This document shows, in pieces, positions 44,091-52,363 of a stretch of 64,000 nt of DNA. Made by a program: the position numbers and the translations under genes. The number at the start of each line of letters is the position of its first letter. The stretch's first letter is position 1. The notes beneath the pieces are model-generated. The model was given only the letters and a program-made list of their open reading frames with translations. It had not been told where the DNA came from and ran no database searches. Source of the DNA: Arthrobacter sp. Edens01 (lineage in GTDB: Bacteria; Actinomycetota; Actinomycetes; Actinomycetales; Micrococcaceae). The stretch covers positions 1 through 64,000 of the forward strand of contig NZ_LKIU01000002.1 of NCBI RefSeq assembly GCF_001307035.1. Reading direction: 5' to 3'.

Positions 44091-44316
44091 CTGCTGCTCC
44101 CACACTGAGTCTTCCTCCCCTTAGGCTGTGAACCAGCCCGGACACGGGTGCTGTAGACCGTGCCACCGCGGTCTGTTGAATCCCACACAAAACCTCCACT
44201 GTCAATATCTGCTTGCCTAAACTGGAACAAGTCACTCGAATCTGCGTAATTCAACGCGTCCTCCTCAGGCACAAGCAGTACCGACAGAACTGATGTCTAG
44301 CCACAGTGGAGTATGC

Positions 44317-45135
44317 ATGACAACACATGTAAACGAGACTGCCAGGAACCTCACTGACGCGCTCCGCCGGTACGTTTCCCAGACAGCGTCCCGGTACCGC
44401 CCAGGGGGAAGGCACGCCGGGCTGCCCGGCAACGGCCAGGGGCCGGTTCTCTCCCGGGAGGCCCTTTCCCGGCAGGTCCGGGAAATCCTGCAGCGCGCCA
44501 AGGGCTGCAGCACGCCTGCCCGCAAGACTGCGGCTCTCGGAGCGGGTGCCTCCCTGCTGCTGACGGGGATGGTATTCGGGGTGGCTGAAGCCGCTACCGT
44601 GGCCGCACCGGAGACGGTTGCGGACCGCCAGCTGGTCACCCGGCCCTTCGAGGAGCCCGAACCCGCGCAGGAAGCACCTGCACAGGAAGCACCTGCGGAG
44701 GGAGGCACGGGCTCAACAGCACCCGTCACGGAAGAAGCCCCGGCAAAACCATCGGTACCGGTGGACGGCCTGGTGATCACCTCGCCGTTTGGCTGGCGGC
44801 TCAACCCGATCACCGGCTACGGCCAGGAATGGCACACCGGCACCGATTTCCGCGGCGCCCTGGGCACCGACGTCCGGAGCGCGCGGACGGGCACGGTAAC
44901 CGAAGCCGGCTGGCACACCACCGGCGGAGGCGGCCTGCGGATCGTCGTCGACCACGGGGACGGCGTCCTCACCACCTACAATCACCTGAATGACATTTGG
45001 GTCGAACCCGGCCAGCAGGTTGAAGAAGGCCAGGTTATTGGTGCCGTAGGCAGCACCGGTAACTCAACCGGCCCCCACCTGCATTTCGAAGTGCTCATCA
45101 ACGGCGAGTACATCGATCCGATGTCCTGGCTCTAG
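44317..45135 (+). CDS. M23-family metallopeptidase (LytM/peptidoglycan endopeptidase)
   Basis: The 272-aa envelope protein has a hydrophobic segment at residues 68-92 (TAALGAGASLLLTGMVFGVAEAA), then a Pro/Glu/Ala linker, then a LytM domain. Zinc ligands appear as HTGTDF (His-x-x-x-Asp) and GPHLHFE (HxH). It probably cleaves peptidoglycan stem cross-bridges. GTGGAG lies before the ATG at 44317; an earlier ATG at 44293 lacks a site. The upstream region 44091-44316 is 226 bases with no reliable ORF and no riboswitch that I can recognise. Confidence 0.9.
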   Translation: MTTHVNETARNLTDALRRYVSQTASRYRPGGRHAGLPGNGQGPVLSREALSRQVREILQRAKGCSTPARKTAALGAGASLLLTGMVFGVAEAATVAAPETVADRQLVTRPFEEPEPAQEAPAQEAPAEGGTGSTAPVTEEAPAKPSVPVDGLVITSPFGWRLNPITGYGQEWHTGTDFRGALGTDVRSARTGTVTEAGWHTTGGGGLRIVVDHGDGVLTTYNHLNDIWVEPGQQVEEGQVIGAVGSTGNSTGPHLHFEVLINGEYIDPMSWL

Positions 45136-45143
45136 GCCAACTG

Positions 45144-45173
45144 AATCAGCCCCGGACAAGACCGGGGCTGATT
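45144..45173. terminator. Bidirectional hairpin terminator
   Basis: A perfect 12-bp stem aatcagccccgg (45144-45155) with 45162-45173 and a 6-base loop lies between the peptidase stop and the convergent lipid-kinase stop. Confidence 0.85.
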
Positions 45174-45196
45174 GCTTTAAGAAACGGTCACCGGGA

Positions 45197-46189
45197 CTAG
45201 GGCTCCGGGTTGGTGAGGATTGCCGGGTCCTTCTTCCCGTGCGGCATCCGGATCCTCAGGGCACTCGGATCAACACGGAGGGAAAGCCGGGTGGCGCTGC
45301 CCAGATGGTCCCCGTCCATTTCGAAGTCCTGGGGAGTGTCTGCCCAGATATCAGCGCTCTTGCACTGGAAGTACTCGACGGCTGTTCCCCGTCCCTTGCC
45401 GCGGCGCAGAAGGCCGGCAGCCACTGACAGCCAGCCCAGGCTGCCCTTAGGGGCCATTGTCATGATGTCCAGCAGTCCGTCGTCGATCTTCGCGCCGGGA
45501 AAGACCTCCAGGCCGCCCATGATCTTGCCGCAGTTCCCGCCCATCACGCTGCGCAGCCGCCGGGAGAACGGCTTCCCGCCGTCGATCGAAATCATGGTCT
45601 TCACCGGCTTGCCGGGCAGGTTCCGGATGCCGGCGTCCACGTAGGCCAGCCATCCCACGCGGTCTTTGAGGGAAGTGTTCGTGTCCCCCATCATCACGGC
45701 GTCGTATCCCAGGCCGGCCATAACCAGGAAGATCTCACTGTCCACGGCTTCGTCCACCTTCACGTGGACCACGTCGATGCGCCGTTCGGTTCCGGTCAGG
45801 GCAGTGCGGACGGCCCCTTCGGGATCGTCCACCGGCACGTCCAGATTCCGGGCCAGCAGGTTGCCGGTGCCAAGGGGGAGCAGGCCCAGCGGCGTGTCCG
45901 TGCCCGTAAGTTCAGCGGCCACACAGCGGACGGTTCCGTCGCCGCCGGCAGCAATTACGACGTCGGCGCCCTGCTTTAGGGCTTCCCTCGCCATCCCGTG
46001 GCCCGGGTCGTCCGCCTCGGTCTCAAGCCACAGCGGTTCTGCCCAGCCTTCGCTGCGGCAGATGTCCTCCACAAGGGCGCGGATATCCACGTCGGTCTTC
46101 TTGGTGGGGTTAATGACGACGGCGGCGCGCCGTCCGGAGCTGTGCGGATCCGGCGCGGGAGCGTTCTGCGTCTGGGACTGGCTGGACAT
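45197..46189 (-). CDS. Diacylglycerol kinase-family lipid kinase
   Basis: The 330-aa cytoplasmic enzyme phosphorylates diacylglycerol or a related lipid. The ATP-binding GGDGTV lies in VVIAAGGDGTVRCVAAELTGTDTPLGLLPLGTGNLLARNL (residues 75-115). ADLDKAFP-type motifs are absent, but the YegS/DgkB class fold is evident. It is convergent with the M23 gene and divergent from the SGNH hydrolase, with an 83-base gap. Confidence 0.9.
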   Translation of the reverse strand: MSSQSQTQNAPAPDPHSSGRRAAVVINPTKKTDVDIRALVEDICRSEGWAEPLWLETEADDPGHGMAREALKQGADVVIAAGGDGTVRCVAAELTGTDTPLGLLPLGTGNLLARNLDVPVDDPEGAVRTALTGTERRIDVVHVKVDEAVDSEIFLVMAGLGYDAVMMGDTNTSLKDRVGWLAYVDAGIRNLPGKPVKTMISIDGGKPFSRRLRSVMGGNCGKIMGGLEVFPGAKIDDGLLDIMTMAPKGSLGWLSVAAGLLRRGKGRGTAVEYFQCKSADIWADTPQDFEMDGDHLGSATRLSLRVDPSALRIRMPHGKKDPAILTNPEP

Positions 46190-46272
46190 GGTGCCCTTCG
46201 ATTGACGGGAGTGTTCCGGCTCCGAGTCTAGACTGCCCGTTGCCCGGCTGGCGGAAGATCGGCTTGTAGGCT

Positions 46273-47052
46273 GTGGTGGTGACTTTCTCGCAGCGATACG
46301 TGGCCCTTGGAGACTCCTTTACTGAAGGCGTGGGGGACTGGGACCCGTCCCGGCCCAACGGTGTCCGGGGGTGGGCAGACCGGGTCGCCGAACAGCTGGC
46401 CCTGGCAGACGATTCATGGGGATATGCCAATCTGGCCATCCGCGGCAAAAAACTCCGCCAGGTCATCGACGAACAGATCGAGCCTGCGCTGGCCCTGGAA
46501 CCTACCCTCGTCAGCATCTACGCCGGCGGCAATGACATCCTGCGGCCGAAGGTGGACATCGACGCGATTGTGCAGTCCTACGACTCCGCGATCGGCCGCC
46601 TGCGCGCTTCCGGAGCGGCGGTGCTGGTCTTCACCGGATTCGATTCCGGACAGTCACCGATCTTCGGCCGGACCCGGGGCCGCACGGCGCTGTACAACGA
46701 ACTGGTGCGGGAAGCCGCGGATGCGCACGGGGCGATCCTGGTGGACTACTGGCGGCTGAAAGTCCTTCAGGATGAAAGGTTCTGGGACGTGGACCGGCTC
46801 CACATGTCCCCGGCCGGCCATATCCTCACTGCGAAGAAGGTCCTGGAAGTCCTTCGGGCCACCGATGCCCTGGACGTCCCCGAGTTGGATACCCTTCCCG
46901 CCCGTGACCGGATCCAGCGGCTCAGGCACGACGCACGGTGGGCGCGGGAGTACCTGGGTCCCTGGGTGGGCAGGAGGCTTCGAGGGGTCTCCTCAGGAGA
47001 CAACCTCAGTGCCCGTTTCCCCTCCCTGGTGCAGCTCACTCCGCAGGGATAA
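46273..47052 (+). CDS. SGNH/GDSL-family hydrolase
   Basis: The 259-aa hydrolase has block I GDSFTEG (nucleophile Ser about 16), block III YAGGNDIL, and block V VDRLHMSPAGH with catalytic Asp-x-x-His. It likely acts on an ester or acetyl group. No signal peptide is visible, so it works inside the cell. The start is a GTG codon; the next codon is also GTG and either could be used. A conserved hypothetical C-terminal extension follows block V. Confidence 0.88.
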   Translation: MVVTFSQRYVALGDSFTEGVGDWDPSRPNGVRGWADRVAEQLALADDSWGYANLAIRGKKLRQVIDEQIEPALALEPTLVSIYAGGNDILRPKVDIDAIVQSYDSAIGRLRASGAAVLVFTGFDSGQSPIFGRTRGRTALYNELVREAADAHGAILVDYWRLKVLQDERFWDVDRLHMSPAGHILTAKKVLEVLRATDALDVPELDTLPARDRIQRLRHDARWAREYLGPWVGRRLRGVSSGDNLSARFPSLVQLTPQG

Positions 47053-47093
47053 GAGCCTGCAGGAGTGCAGTGCAGGGCATCCAAAACCCATAA

Positions 47094-47109
47094 TGTGATC
47101 CACTTCACA
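47094..47109. promoter_or_regulatory. CRP/GlxR-type binding site
   Basis: TGTGATCCACTTCACA is a perfect match to TGTGA-N6-TCACA. It lies about 190 bases before the MHS transporter start, in a 245-base spacer that has no gene. In actinobacteria such sites bind the cAMP-dependent regulator GlxR/Crp. Confidence 0.8.
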
Positions 47110-47297
47110 TAAATTGCTGCTTCTCCTTGCGGATAGTGGCCAAGACAGGTGCCTGCAGTGGGAATCTTCAAGCATAAGTACGCTTACGATTCGGCTAATA
47201 CGGCCTTCTTTTTTACACTTGTTGGTCTGCCCGGACCTGTCCGGGACAGGGATGCACATTGCCCTTACGCAGATGACCTCTAGAGAAGAAGGCCCAA

Positions 47298-48884
47298 ATG
47301 CAGCAAGAAGCACCTGATATGAGCTCCGCTCCGCCCGGTTCACTCCCGGGTGCAGCGGCACGCAAGCCGAAGCGGAGTCCGCTCCGCCGGCGCCGCCTTG
47401 AGGTGGAAGACGTCAACGTCGTTGACCACGCGATGATGAAAAAAGCCGTCGGCGGCACCGTCGTCGGCAACACCATGGAGTGGTTCGACATTGGTGTCTA
47501 CGGCTACCTCGCCGTCACCATGGGCGCCGTCTTCCTGTCCGACGCCGACCCCGCCTCCCAGCTGCTGTTCAGCCTGGGCGTGTTCGCGGCAACCTTCGTT
47601 GCCCGCCCGCTGGGCGGCGTGATCTTCGGCCGCATCGGCGACAGGATCGGCCGCCAGAAGACGCTGGCCACCACGCTGATCCTGATGGCAGCGTCCACGT
47701 TCGCGATCGGGCTCCTCCCCGGCTACGCCCAGATCGGCATGGCTGCGCCCGTGCTGCTGATTCTCATGAAACTGCTCCAGGGCTTCAGCACCGGCGGCGA
47801 ATATGCCGGCGCCACAACCTTCGTCTCCGAATACGCCCCGGATAAGCGGCGCGGCTTCCTGGCCAGCATCCTGGACCTCGGCAGCTACATGGGCTTCGCC
47901 CTGGGTGCGCTGACGGTATCCACTCTCCAGCTGACACTGAGCGAAGAAACGATGCTCGACTGGGGCTGGCGCATCCCGTTCCTGATCGCCGGACCGCTTG
48001 GTGCCGTTGCGATCTACTTCCGCCTTAAGATCGAAGAATCCCCGGCATTCCAGGCGACCCTGGATGCGCAGCAGGAACAGGCCGCCTCAGCTGCCGGCAA
48101 GGCAGCTGACAAAGATGCCGTGGCACAGGGAACGTTCGGCATTTTCCGCACCTACTGGCGGCCGATTGTGCTGGCCATGGTGCTGGTGGCAGCAGCGAAC
48201 ACCGTGGGATACGCGCTGACCTCCTATATGCCTTCCTACCTGACCGATTCAAAGGGATATGACCCGGTACACGGAACGCTGCTGACCATTCCCGTGCTCG
48301 TGGCGATGGCGCTGTGCATCCCGCTTACCGGCCGGCTGTCAGACCGCATCGGCCGCCGCCCGGTGCTCTGGATGGGTGCAGGCTCAACGATTGTCCTGGC
48401 GGTCCCGTCATTTGTGCTGATCGGGCTGGGGCCCATCTGGTCCACTCTCCTCGGCCTGGCACTGCTGGCTGTCCCGGTGACGTTCTACGTAGCCAACCTG
48501 GCCTCCGCGCTGCCTGCGCTCTTCCCGACGGCAAGCCGCTACGGAGCAATGGGCATCGCGTACAACTTCGCCGTGGCCATCTTTGGCGGCACGGCTCCGC
48601 TGATCATGCAGGGCCTCATCACCATCACCGACAATGACATGATGCCCGCCTACTACCTGATGGCCACCTCAGCGGTCGGTGCGGTCGCGATCGGCATCAT
48701 GAAGGAATCGGCCAAACGGCCCATGCCGGGTTCAATGCCCAGCGTCGCCACGGAGGCCGAAGCCCGCGAGCTGGTGGAAACCCAGGATGAGAACCCGCTG
48801 CTCGACGTCGACTCCCTGCCGTTCGATGCCGCTGGAGTCTCTGCACCTCCCGCAGACCAGGGCGACCGGGAACCGGTCCGCTAG
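47298..48884 (+). CDS. MFS transporter, MHS/ProP type
   Basis: The 528-aa protein is the third MHS paralog in the window. It opens VVGNTMEWFDIGVYGYLAVTMGAVF and has the loop GRIGDRIGRQKTLATTLILMAA, typical of proline/betaine transporter ProP. Extra hydrophilic residues lie at both termini (about 45 N-terminal and 60 C-terminal). The N-terminal RRRRLEVEDVNVVDHAMMKKAVGG is characteristic of the actinobacterial type. It likely imports an osmolyte or metabolite under carbon control through the upstream CRP site. Confidence 0.9.
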   Translation: MQQEAPDMSSAPPGSLPGAAARKPKRSPLRRRRLEVEDVNVVDHAMMKKAVGGTVVGNTMEWFDIGVYGYLAVTMGAVFLSDADPASQLLFSLGVFAATFVARPLGGVIFGRIGDRIGRQKTLATTLILMAASTFAIGLLPGYAQIGMAAPVLLILMKLLQGFSTGGEYAGATTFVSEYAPDKRRGFLASILDLGSYMGFALGALTVSTLQLTLSEETMLDWGWRIPFLIAGPLGAVAIYFRLKIEESPAFQATLDAQQEQAASAAGKAADKDAVAQGTFGIFRTYWRPIVLAMVLVAAANTVGYALTSYMPSYLTDSKGYDPVHGTLLTIPVLVAMALCIPLTGRLSDRIGRRPVLWMGAGSTIVLAVPSFVLIGLGPIWSTLLGLALLAVPVTFYVANLASALPALFPTASRYGAMGIAYNFAVAIFGGTAPLIMQGLITITDNDMMPAYYLMATSAVGAVAIGIMKESAKRPMPGSMPSVATEAEARELVETQDENPLLDVDSLPFDAAGVSAPPADQGDREPVR

Positions 48885-48956
48885 CCGCTCCTCCGGGAGG
48901 CGGCCGCGGCCGGTGCGCGCAACGCCGGCGGCCGCGGCTGTCTTCCAGAGGACCAG

Positions 48957-48970
48957 CTTGAAGCGTCAAG
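48957..48970. promoter_or_regulatory. CTTGA-N4-TCAAG inverted repeat before MarR gene
   Basis: The 14-base element cttgaagcgtcaag is a perfect 5-bp inverted repeat 22 bases before the MarR start and overlaps the likely -35 region. It could be an autoregulatory operator. Confidence 0.5.
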
Positions 48971-48991
48971 TTACGTGAGAGAATTACCCGC

Positions 48992-49492
48992 ATGACCGAA
49001 CCGCAGCCCACCCGCTGGCTGAGCCCGCAGGAGCGCAGCGCCTGGCTTTCCATCTATGCCGTGGCCACCCGCCTTCCGGGGACGCTCGATGCCGATCTCT
49101 TCCGCCGGGCGCGGATCACGCTTTTCGATTACCACGTCCTGGCAATGACTTCCGAAGCGGAAGGGCAGCAGCTGGCCATGAGCGAGCTGGCTTCACGGTC
49201 CAACGCGTCCCTTTCCCGCCTCTCCCATGTAGTGAAGAAGCTGGAACAGCGCGGCTGGATGCGCCGTTTTCCGTCCCCTGCGGATGCCAGGGTGACGACG
49301 GCGGCACTCACCAAAGAAGGCATGGATGCGCTCGTCGAACTTGCTCCCGGACATGTGGAAGCCGTCCGCGCGGCTGTCTTCGACGCGCTGGATGACAAAG
49401 ATGTCGAAGACCTGACCCGCGTCGGCACGAAAATCCTGACACTGCTCGATCCGGCCTCGGACCGCCCGGGTGCCCCAACCGAAGGATCCTGA
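48992..49492 (+). CDS. MarR-family transcriptional regulator
   Basis: The 166-aa winged-helix protein contains YHVLAMTSEAEGQQLAMSELASRSNASLSRLSHVVKKLEQRGWMRRFPSPADARVTTAALTKEG (residues 46-110), the classic MarR module. It ends in TGA directly before the ATG of the glgC-like gene, so the two are translationally coupled. An inverted repeat in its promoter suggests autoregulation. The effector is unknown. Confidence 0.88.
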   Translation: MTEPQPTRWLSPQERSAWLSIYAVATRLPGTLDADLFRRARITLFDYHVLAMTSEAEGQQLAMSELASRSNASLSRLSHVVKKLEQRGWMRRFPSPADARVTTAALTKEGMDALVELAPGHVEAVRAAVFDALDDKDVEDLTRVGTKILTLLDPASDRPGAPTEGS

Positions 49493-50638
49493 ATGCGCCA
49501 GCCCCGGATACTGACCATCATTCTTGCCGGAGGTTCCGGCGGACGGCTCGGGAGCCTCACGGATACCCGCGCCAAGCCGGCAATGCCGGTGGGCGGTTCC
49601 TACCGGCTGATCGATATTCCCCTCTCCAACCTGCATAATTCCGGACTTAGCGACGTCTGGATCGTCGAGCAGTACGAACCGAAGTCACTGAACGACCATC
49701 TGGTCAGCGGACGTCCCTGGGATCTGGACCGGACCAATGGGGGACTGCGCGTCCTGCCGCCGTTCCAGGGCTCTGATGGTGAAGGGTTCGCCGAGGGCAA
49801 CGCAGATGCCCTGTACCGCCAGGTGGACTACATCCGCGAATACGACCCCGATTTGATTCTGGTCCTCAGCGCCGACCACCTTTACCGCCTGGATTACCGC
49901 GACGTGATTGCCACGCATTCGGCTGCCGGAGCAGCGCTGACCGTGGTGAGCCACCGGATCGTCCACGACCCGTCCGAGCACGGTGTCCTGGAAGTGGACG
50001 GCGGGACCGTCACCGGGTTCGAGTACAAGCCGGAGAATCCCAGGACAGACCTGATCGCCGCGGAAATTTTCCTCTACGACGCCGAGGTGCTGCTGCGCAG
50101 CCTCGAGGAACTCATGGAACGCGACGGCAAGCTGGAGGACTACGGAGACCAGCTGCTGCCCTATCTTGTGGAACGGGAGAAAGTCGTCGAGCACCGGCTG
50201 GACGGCTACTGGCGGGACATGGGTACTCCGGACAGCTACCATCAGGCCCACATGGACCTCCTGGACGGCCACGGGATGGTCTTCGATGACCCGGCATGGC
50301 CGATCCTCTCCGCGACTCCGCGGCGGCTGCCCGCCTTCGTGGGTGCATCTGCCCGGGTGGAAACAAGCCTGCTGGCTCCGGGCTGCCGGGTGGACGGTGA
50401 AGTCACCCGCAGCGTCGTGGGACCGGACTGCCACATCGAGCCCGGTGCCGAGGTCCACGGCTGTGTCCTGCTCGACGGCGTGCGCGTCATCACGGGCGCC
50501 CGGCTGCGGAACATGGTGGTGGATTCCGGAGCCGTGGTGGGCGGTGCAACTGACCTGGATGGTGTGAAAGAGGACCCGGAAACCGGGATCGCCGTCGTGA
50601 CTTCCGCCGGAGCGCTGGAGAAGCCTTCCGCTGATTAG
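49493..50638 (+). CDS. glgC: Glucose-1-phosphate adenylyltransferase-like nucleotidyltransferase
   Basis: The 381-aa protein makes ADP-glucose for glycogen from ATP and glucose-1-phosphate. ILAGGSGGRLGSLTDTRAKPAMPVGGSYRLIDIPLSN is the catalytic N-terminal signature (residues 6-42). VLSADHLYRLDYRDVIATH has the metal-binding Asp, and DGYWRDMGTPDSYHQAHMDLL is also characteristic. The C-terminal left-handed beta-helix is shorter than in E. coli GlgC (431 aa), and the enzyme may be a GlgC-like paralog. It is coupled to the MarR gene, an unusual arrangement. Confidence 0.87.
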   Translation: MRQPRILTIILAGGSGGRLGSLTDTRAKPAMPVGGSYRLIDIPLSNLHNSGLSDVWIVEQYEPKSLNDHLVSGRPWDLDRTNGGLRVLPPFQGSDGEGFAEGNADALYRQVDYIREYDPDLILVLSADHLYRLDYRDVIATHSAAGAALTVVSHRIVHDPSEHGVLEVDGGTVTGFEYKPENPRTDLIAAEIFLYDAEVLLRSLEELMERDGKLEDYGDQLLPYLVEREKVVEHRLDGYWRDMGTPDSYHQAHMDLLDGHGMVFDDPAWPILSATPRRLPAFVGASARVETSLLAPGCRVDGEVTRSVVGPDCHIEPGAEVHGCVLLDGVRVITGARLRNMVVDSGAVVGGATDLDGVKEDPETGIAVVTSAGALEKPSAD

Positions 50639-50992
50639 CCGGTTTGGCTCAGGCGACGTAACCGTTTAGGATAGGAAGGCGTTAAGTCGCGCCCATGATC
50701 TGGTTTGGTCCCGCAAGGGTACGGACCAGAGCATTTGCGTGGCCGCCCGTATAAACCTAGAATTGAAGGCTGTCACAGTGGATTACTGCTATGGCTGCCC
50801 GAACTTCACCGTCTTCCCCGCGGCGAGGCACTTCGGCTGGATCTCACCCCGCCAGGTCAACCTCCGGAAAGTCGCAGTAATAACGGTGTCAAAACTGGTG
50901 GCGGGACGCTCTTTATTGCAGGTGCCATGGCGGCATCGCCTGGTGCTTGTTTTTTGAGGACCGTCATATTTACTACAACTGGAGGAGAGATC
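50639..50992. other. 354-bp gap before the ribosomal operon
   Basis: No convincing ORF is visible. Candidate elements are a 32-base hairpin at 50699-50730 (tctggt/accaga with an inner ccc-gcaa-ggg stem) and a likely promoter near 50948-50975 (TTGTTT with TATTTA). No AT-rich Zur palindrome is visible in this stretch. Confidence 0.5.
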
Positions 50993-51229
50993 ATGGCAGC
51001 TTACTGCCAGGTAACCGGAGCTGTTCCCGGCTTTGGTCACAGCATTTCGCACTCGCACCGCCGCAACAAGCGTCGGTTCGACCCGAATATTCAGAAGAAG
51101 CGCTACTGGGTTCCGTCCCTGCGCCGCAACGTGACGCTGCAGGTTTCGGCCCGCGGCATCAAGACGATCGACGTCCGCGGCATTGACGCAGTCGTCACCG
51201 AACTCCTCGCGAAGGGTGTGAAGCTCTAG
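50993..51229 (+). CDS. rpmB: Ribosomal protein bL28, zinc-independent form
   Basis: The 78-aa protein opens [20 protein letters not shown], the bL28 start. The zinc-binding form has a CxxC here; this copy has only one cysteine, so it is of the C- (zinc-independent) type. GGAGGAGAG lies 4 bases before the ATG. It is the first gene of an operon with L33 and S14. Confidence 0.93.
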   Translation: MAAYCQVTGAVPGFGHSISHSHRRNKRRFDPNIQKKRYWVPSLRRNVTLQVSARGIKTIDVRGIDAVVTELLAKGVKL

Positions 51230-51396
51230 TGGCTAAGGATAAGGACGTTCGTCCGATCATCAAGCTGAAGTCGACCGCCGGCACCGGGTACACCTACGTG
51301 ACCCGCAAGAACCGTCGTAACGACCCGGACCGCATGGTTCTGAAGAAGTACGACCCCAAGATCCGCCAGCACGTCGAATTCCGTGAGGAGCGCTAA
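51229..51396 (+). CDS. rpmG: Ribosomal protein bL33, zinc-independent form
   Basis: The 55-aa protein begins with GTG ([20 protein letters not shown]) and overlaps the L28 stop by one base. It contains no cysteine, unlike the C+ form with two CxxC motifs. It ends EFREER. It is immediately followed, 2 bases later, by rpsN. Confidence 0.93.
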   Translation: MAKDKDVRPIIKLKSTAGTGYTYVTRKNRRNDPDRMVLKKYDPKIRQHVEFREER

Positions 51397-51398
51397 GA

Positions 51399-51704
51399 AT
51401 GGCAAAGAAGTCCAAGATTGCCCGCAACGAGCAGCGCAAGGTTGTTGTTGAGCGCTACGCTGCCAAGCGCCTCGAACTGAAGAAGACCCTGGTCGACCCG
51501 AACGCGACTGACGAAGCACGCGAAGCAGCACGCCTCGGCCTGCAGAAGCTTCCCCGCAACGCTTCGCCGGTTCGCCTGCGCAACCGCGACCAGATCGACG
51601 GCCGCCCCCGCGGTACCCTCCAGAAGTTCGGTATCTCCCGCGTGCGTTTCCGCGATATGGCTCACGCCGGCGAACTGCCCGGCATCAAGAAGTCCAGCTG
51701 GTAA
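51399..51704 (+). CDS. rpsN: Ribosomal protein uS14, zinc-independent long form
   Basis: The 101-aa protein is the long, cysteine-free S14, starting [20 protein letters not shown] and ending GIKKSSW. The short zinc form is 61 aa with CxxC pairs. Together with the L28 and L33 copies it makes a complete cysteine-poor set. In many actinobacteria such sets are induced by zinc shortage, but none of the upstream sequence resembles a Zur site. Confidence 0.93.
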   Translation: MAKKSKIARNEQRKVVVERYAAKRLELKKTLVDPNATDEAREAARLGLQKLPRNASPVRLRNRDQIDGRPRGTLQKFGISRVRFRDMAHAGELPGIKKSSW

Positions 51705-51723
51705 GCATCGCTTTCCACGCCTG

Positions 51724-51758
51724 AAAAGGGCGGCAACCGTTATGGTTGCCGCCCTTTT
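51724..51758. terminator. Terminator after rpsN
   Basis: A 15-bp stem aaaagggcggcaacc (51724-51738) with 51744-51758 has a 5-base loop and ends in TTTTT on the plus strand. This is a strong intrinsic terminator. Confidence 0.92.
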
Positions 51759-51815
51759 TGCGTCCTAGGCAGTTCCGCAGACCAAAAACTGCCCTGATTC
51801 GTCCAAAAACCCGAA

Positions 51816-51839
51816 AAAACCGCGAAAACCCGCGGTTTT
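51816..51839. promoter_or_regulatory. A-rich hairpin in the HU leader
   Basis: aaaaccgcg (51816-51824) pairs with cgcggtttt (51831-51839) around a 6-base loop, in the A-rich leader 100-124 bases before the HU start. It may be part of an attenuator or promoter, but nothing decides. Confidence 0.4.
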
Positions 51840-51939
51840 CTGCGCGACTTGGGCTCCTAAGCTGGTAAGTTTTCGAACAGAGGCGGTTACGCATCCGTGA
51901 ACCGCTCGCGCTAAACACCAGAGTCCAGGAGGACATAAA

Positions 51940-52224
51940 TTGGCTATGAACCGCAGTGAACTTGTTGCCGCAGTCGCAGAGAAGTCCGGCAACAGCCAGA
52001 CCGCCGTCAACGGCGTGCTCGATGCTGTCTTCGACATCTTCGCCACTTCCGTTGCCAACGGCGAGAAGATCACCATCCCGGGCTGGCTTGCTGTTGAGCG
52101 CACCGACCGCGCAGCTCGCCAGGGCCGTAACCCGCAGACCGGCGAAACCATTCAGATTCCGGCCGGCCACAGCGTCAAGCTGACCGCAGGTTCCAAGCTG
52201 AAGGCTGCTGTCGCCAAGAAGTAG
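51940..52224 (+). CDS. hup: HU-family nucleoid protein
   Basis: The 94-aa DNA-binding protein starts at TTG 51940 (MAMNRSELVAAVAEKSG), 6 bases after AGGAGGA. The internal ATG at 51946 is 12 bases away and would lose two family residues, so TTG is preferred. ITIPGWLAVERTDRAARQGRNPQTGE is the beta-arm region that inserts in the minor groove. It is a short HU without the Lys-rich C-terminal tail common in mycobacteria. It lies downstream of the ribosomal operon terminator. Confidence 0.92.
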   Translation: MAMNRSELVAAVAEKSGNSQTAVNGVLDAVFDIFATSVANGEKITIPGWLAVERTDRAARQGRNPQTGETIQIPAGHSVKLTAGSKLKAAVAKK

Positions 52225-52244
52225 TATTTCGCTTTTCACTCGAA

Positions 52245-52275
52245 GGGCCGGTGCCGGAATGGTACCGGCCCTTTG
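52245..52275. terminator. Hairpin terminator after HU
   Basis: aagggccggt (52245-52254) pairs with accggccctt (52266-52275) and is followed by TGTGTTG. It lies 20 bases after the stop. Confidence 0.8.
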
Positions 52276-52363
52276 TGTTGCTGCCGCGCATCCGGTACGC
52301 CACCCGCAGCCGAATGGATCAATCTGCGGCAGTGATTGGCCCAATTTTTACAAGGGGTAGAGA

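Noticed and set aside
44057-44272. 71-codon minus-strand frame before the M23 peptidase
   Set aside because: It overlaps the end of the siderophore gene, has no ribosome site and matches no family I know.
44091-44316. Possible c-di-AMP riboswitch before the M23 peptidase gene
   Set aside because: The conserved GGGGTGAATC-type elements of that class are not present.
50739-50957. 72-codon frame upstream of rpmB
   Set aside because: It lacks a ribosome site and its sequence looks random.
50639-50992. Zur box before rpmB
   Set aside because: No TGAAAATGA-type AT-rich palindrome is present.
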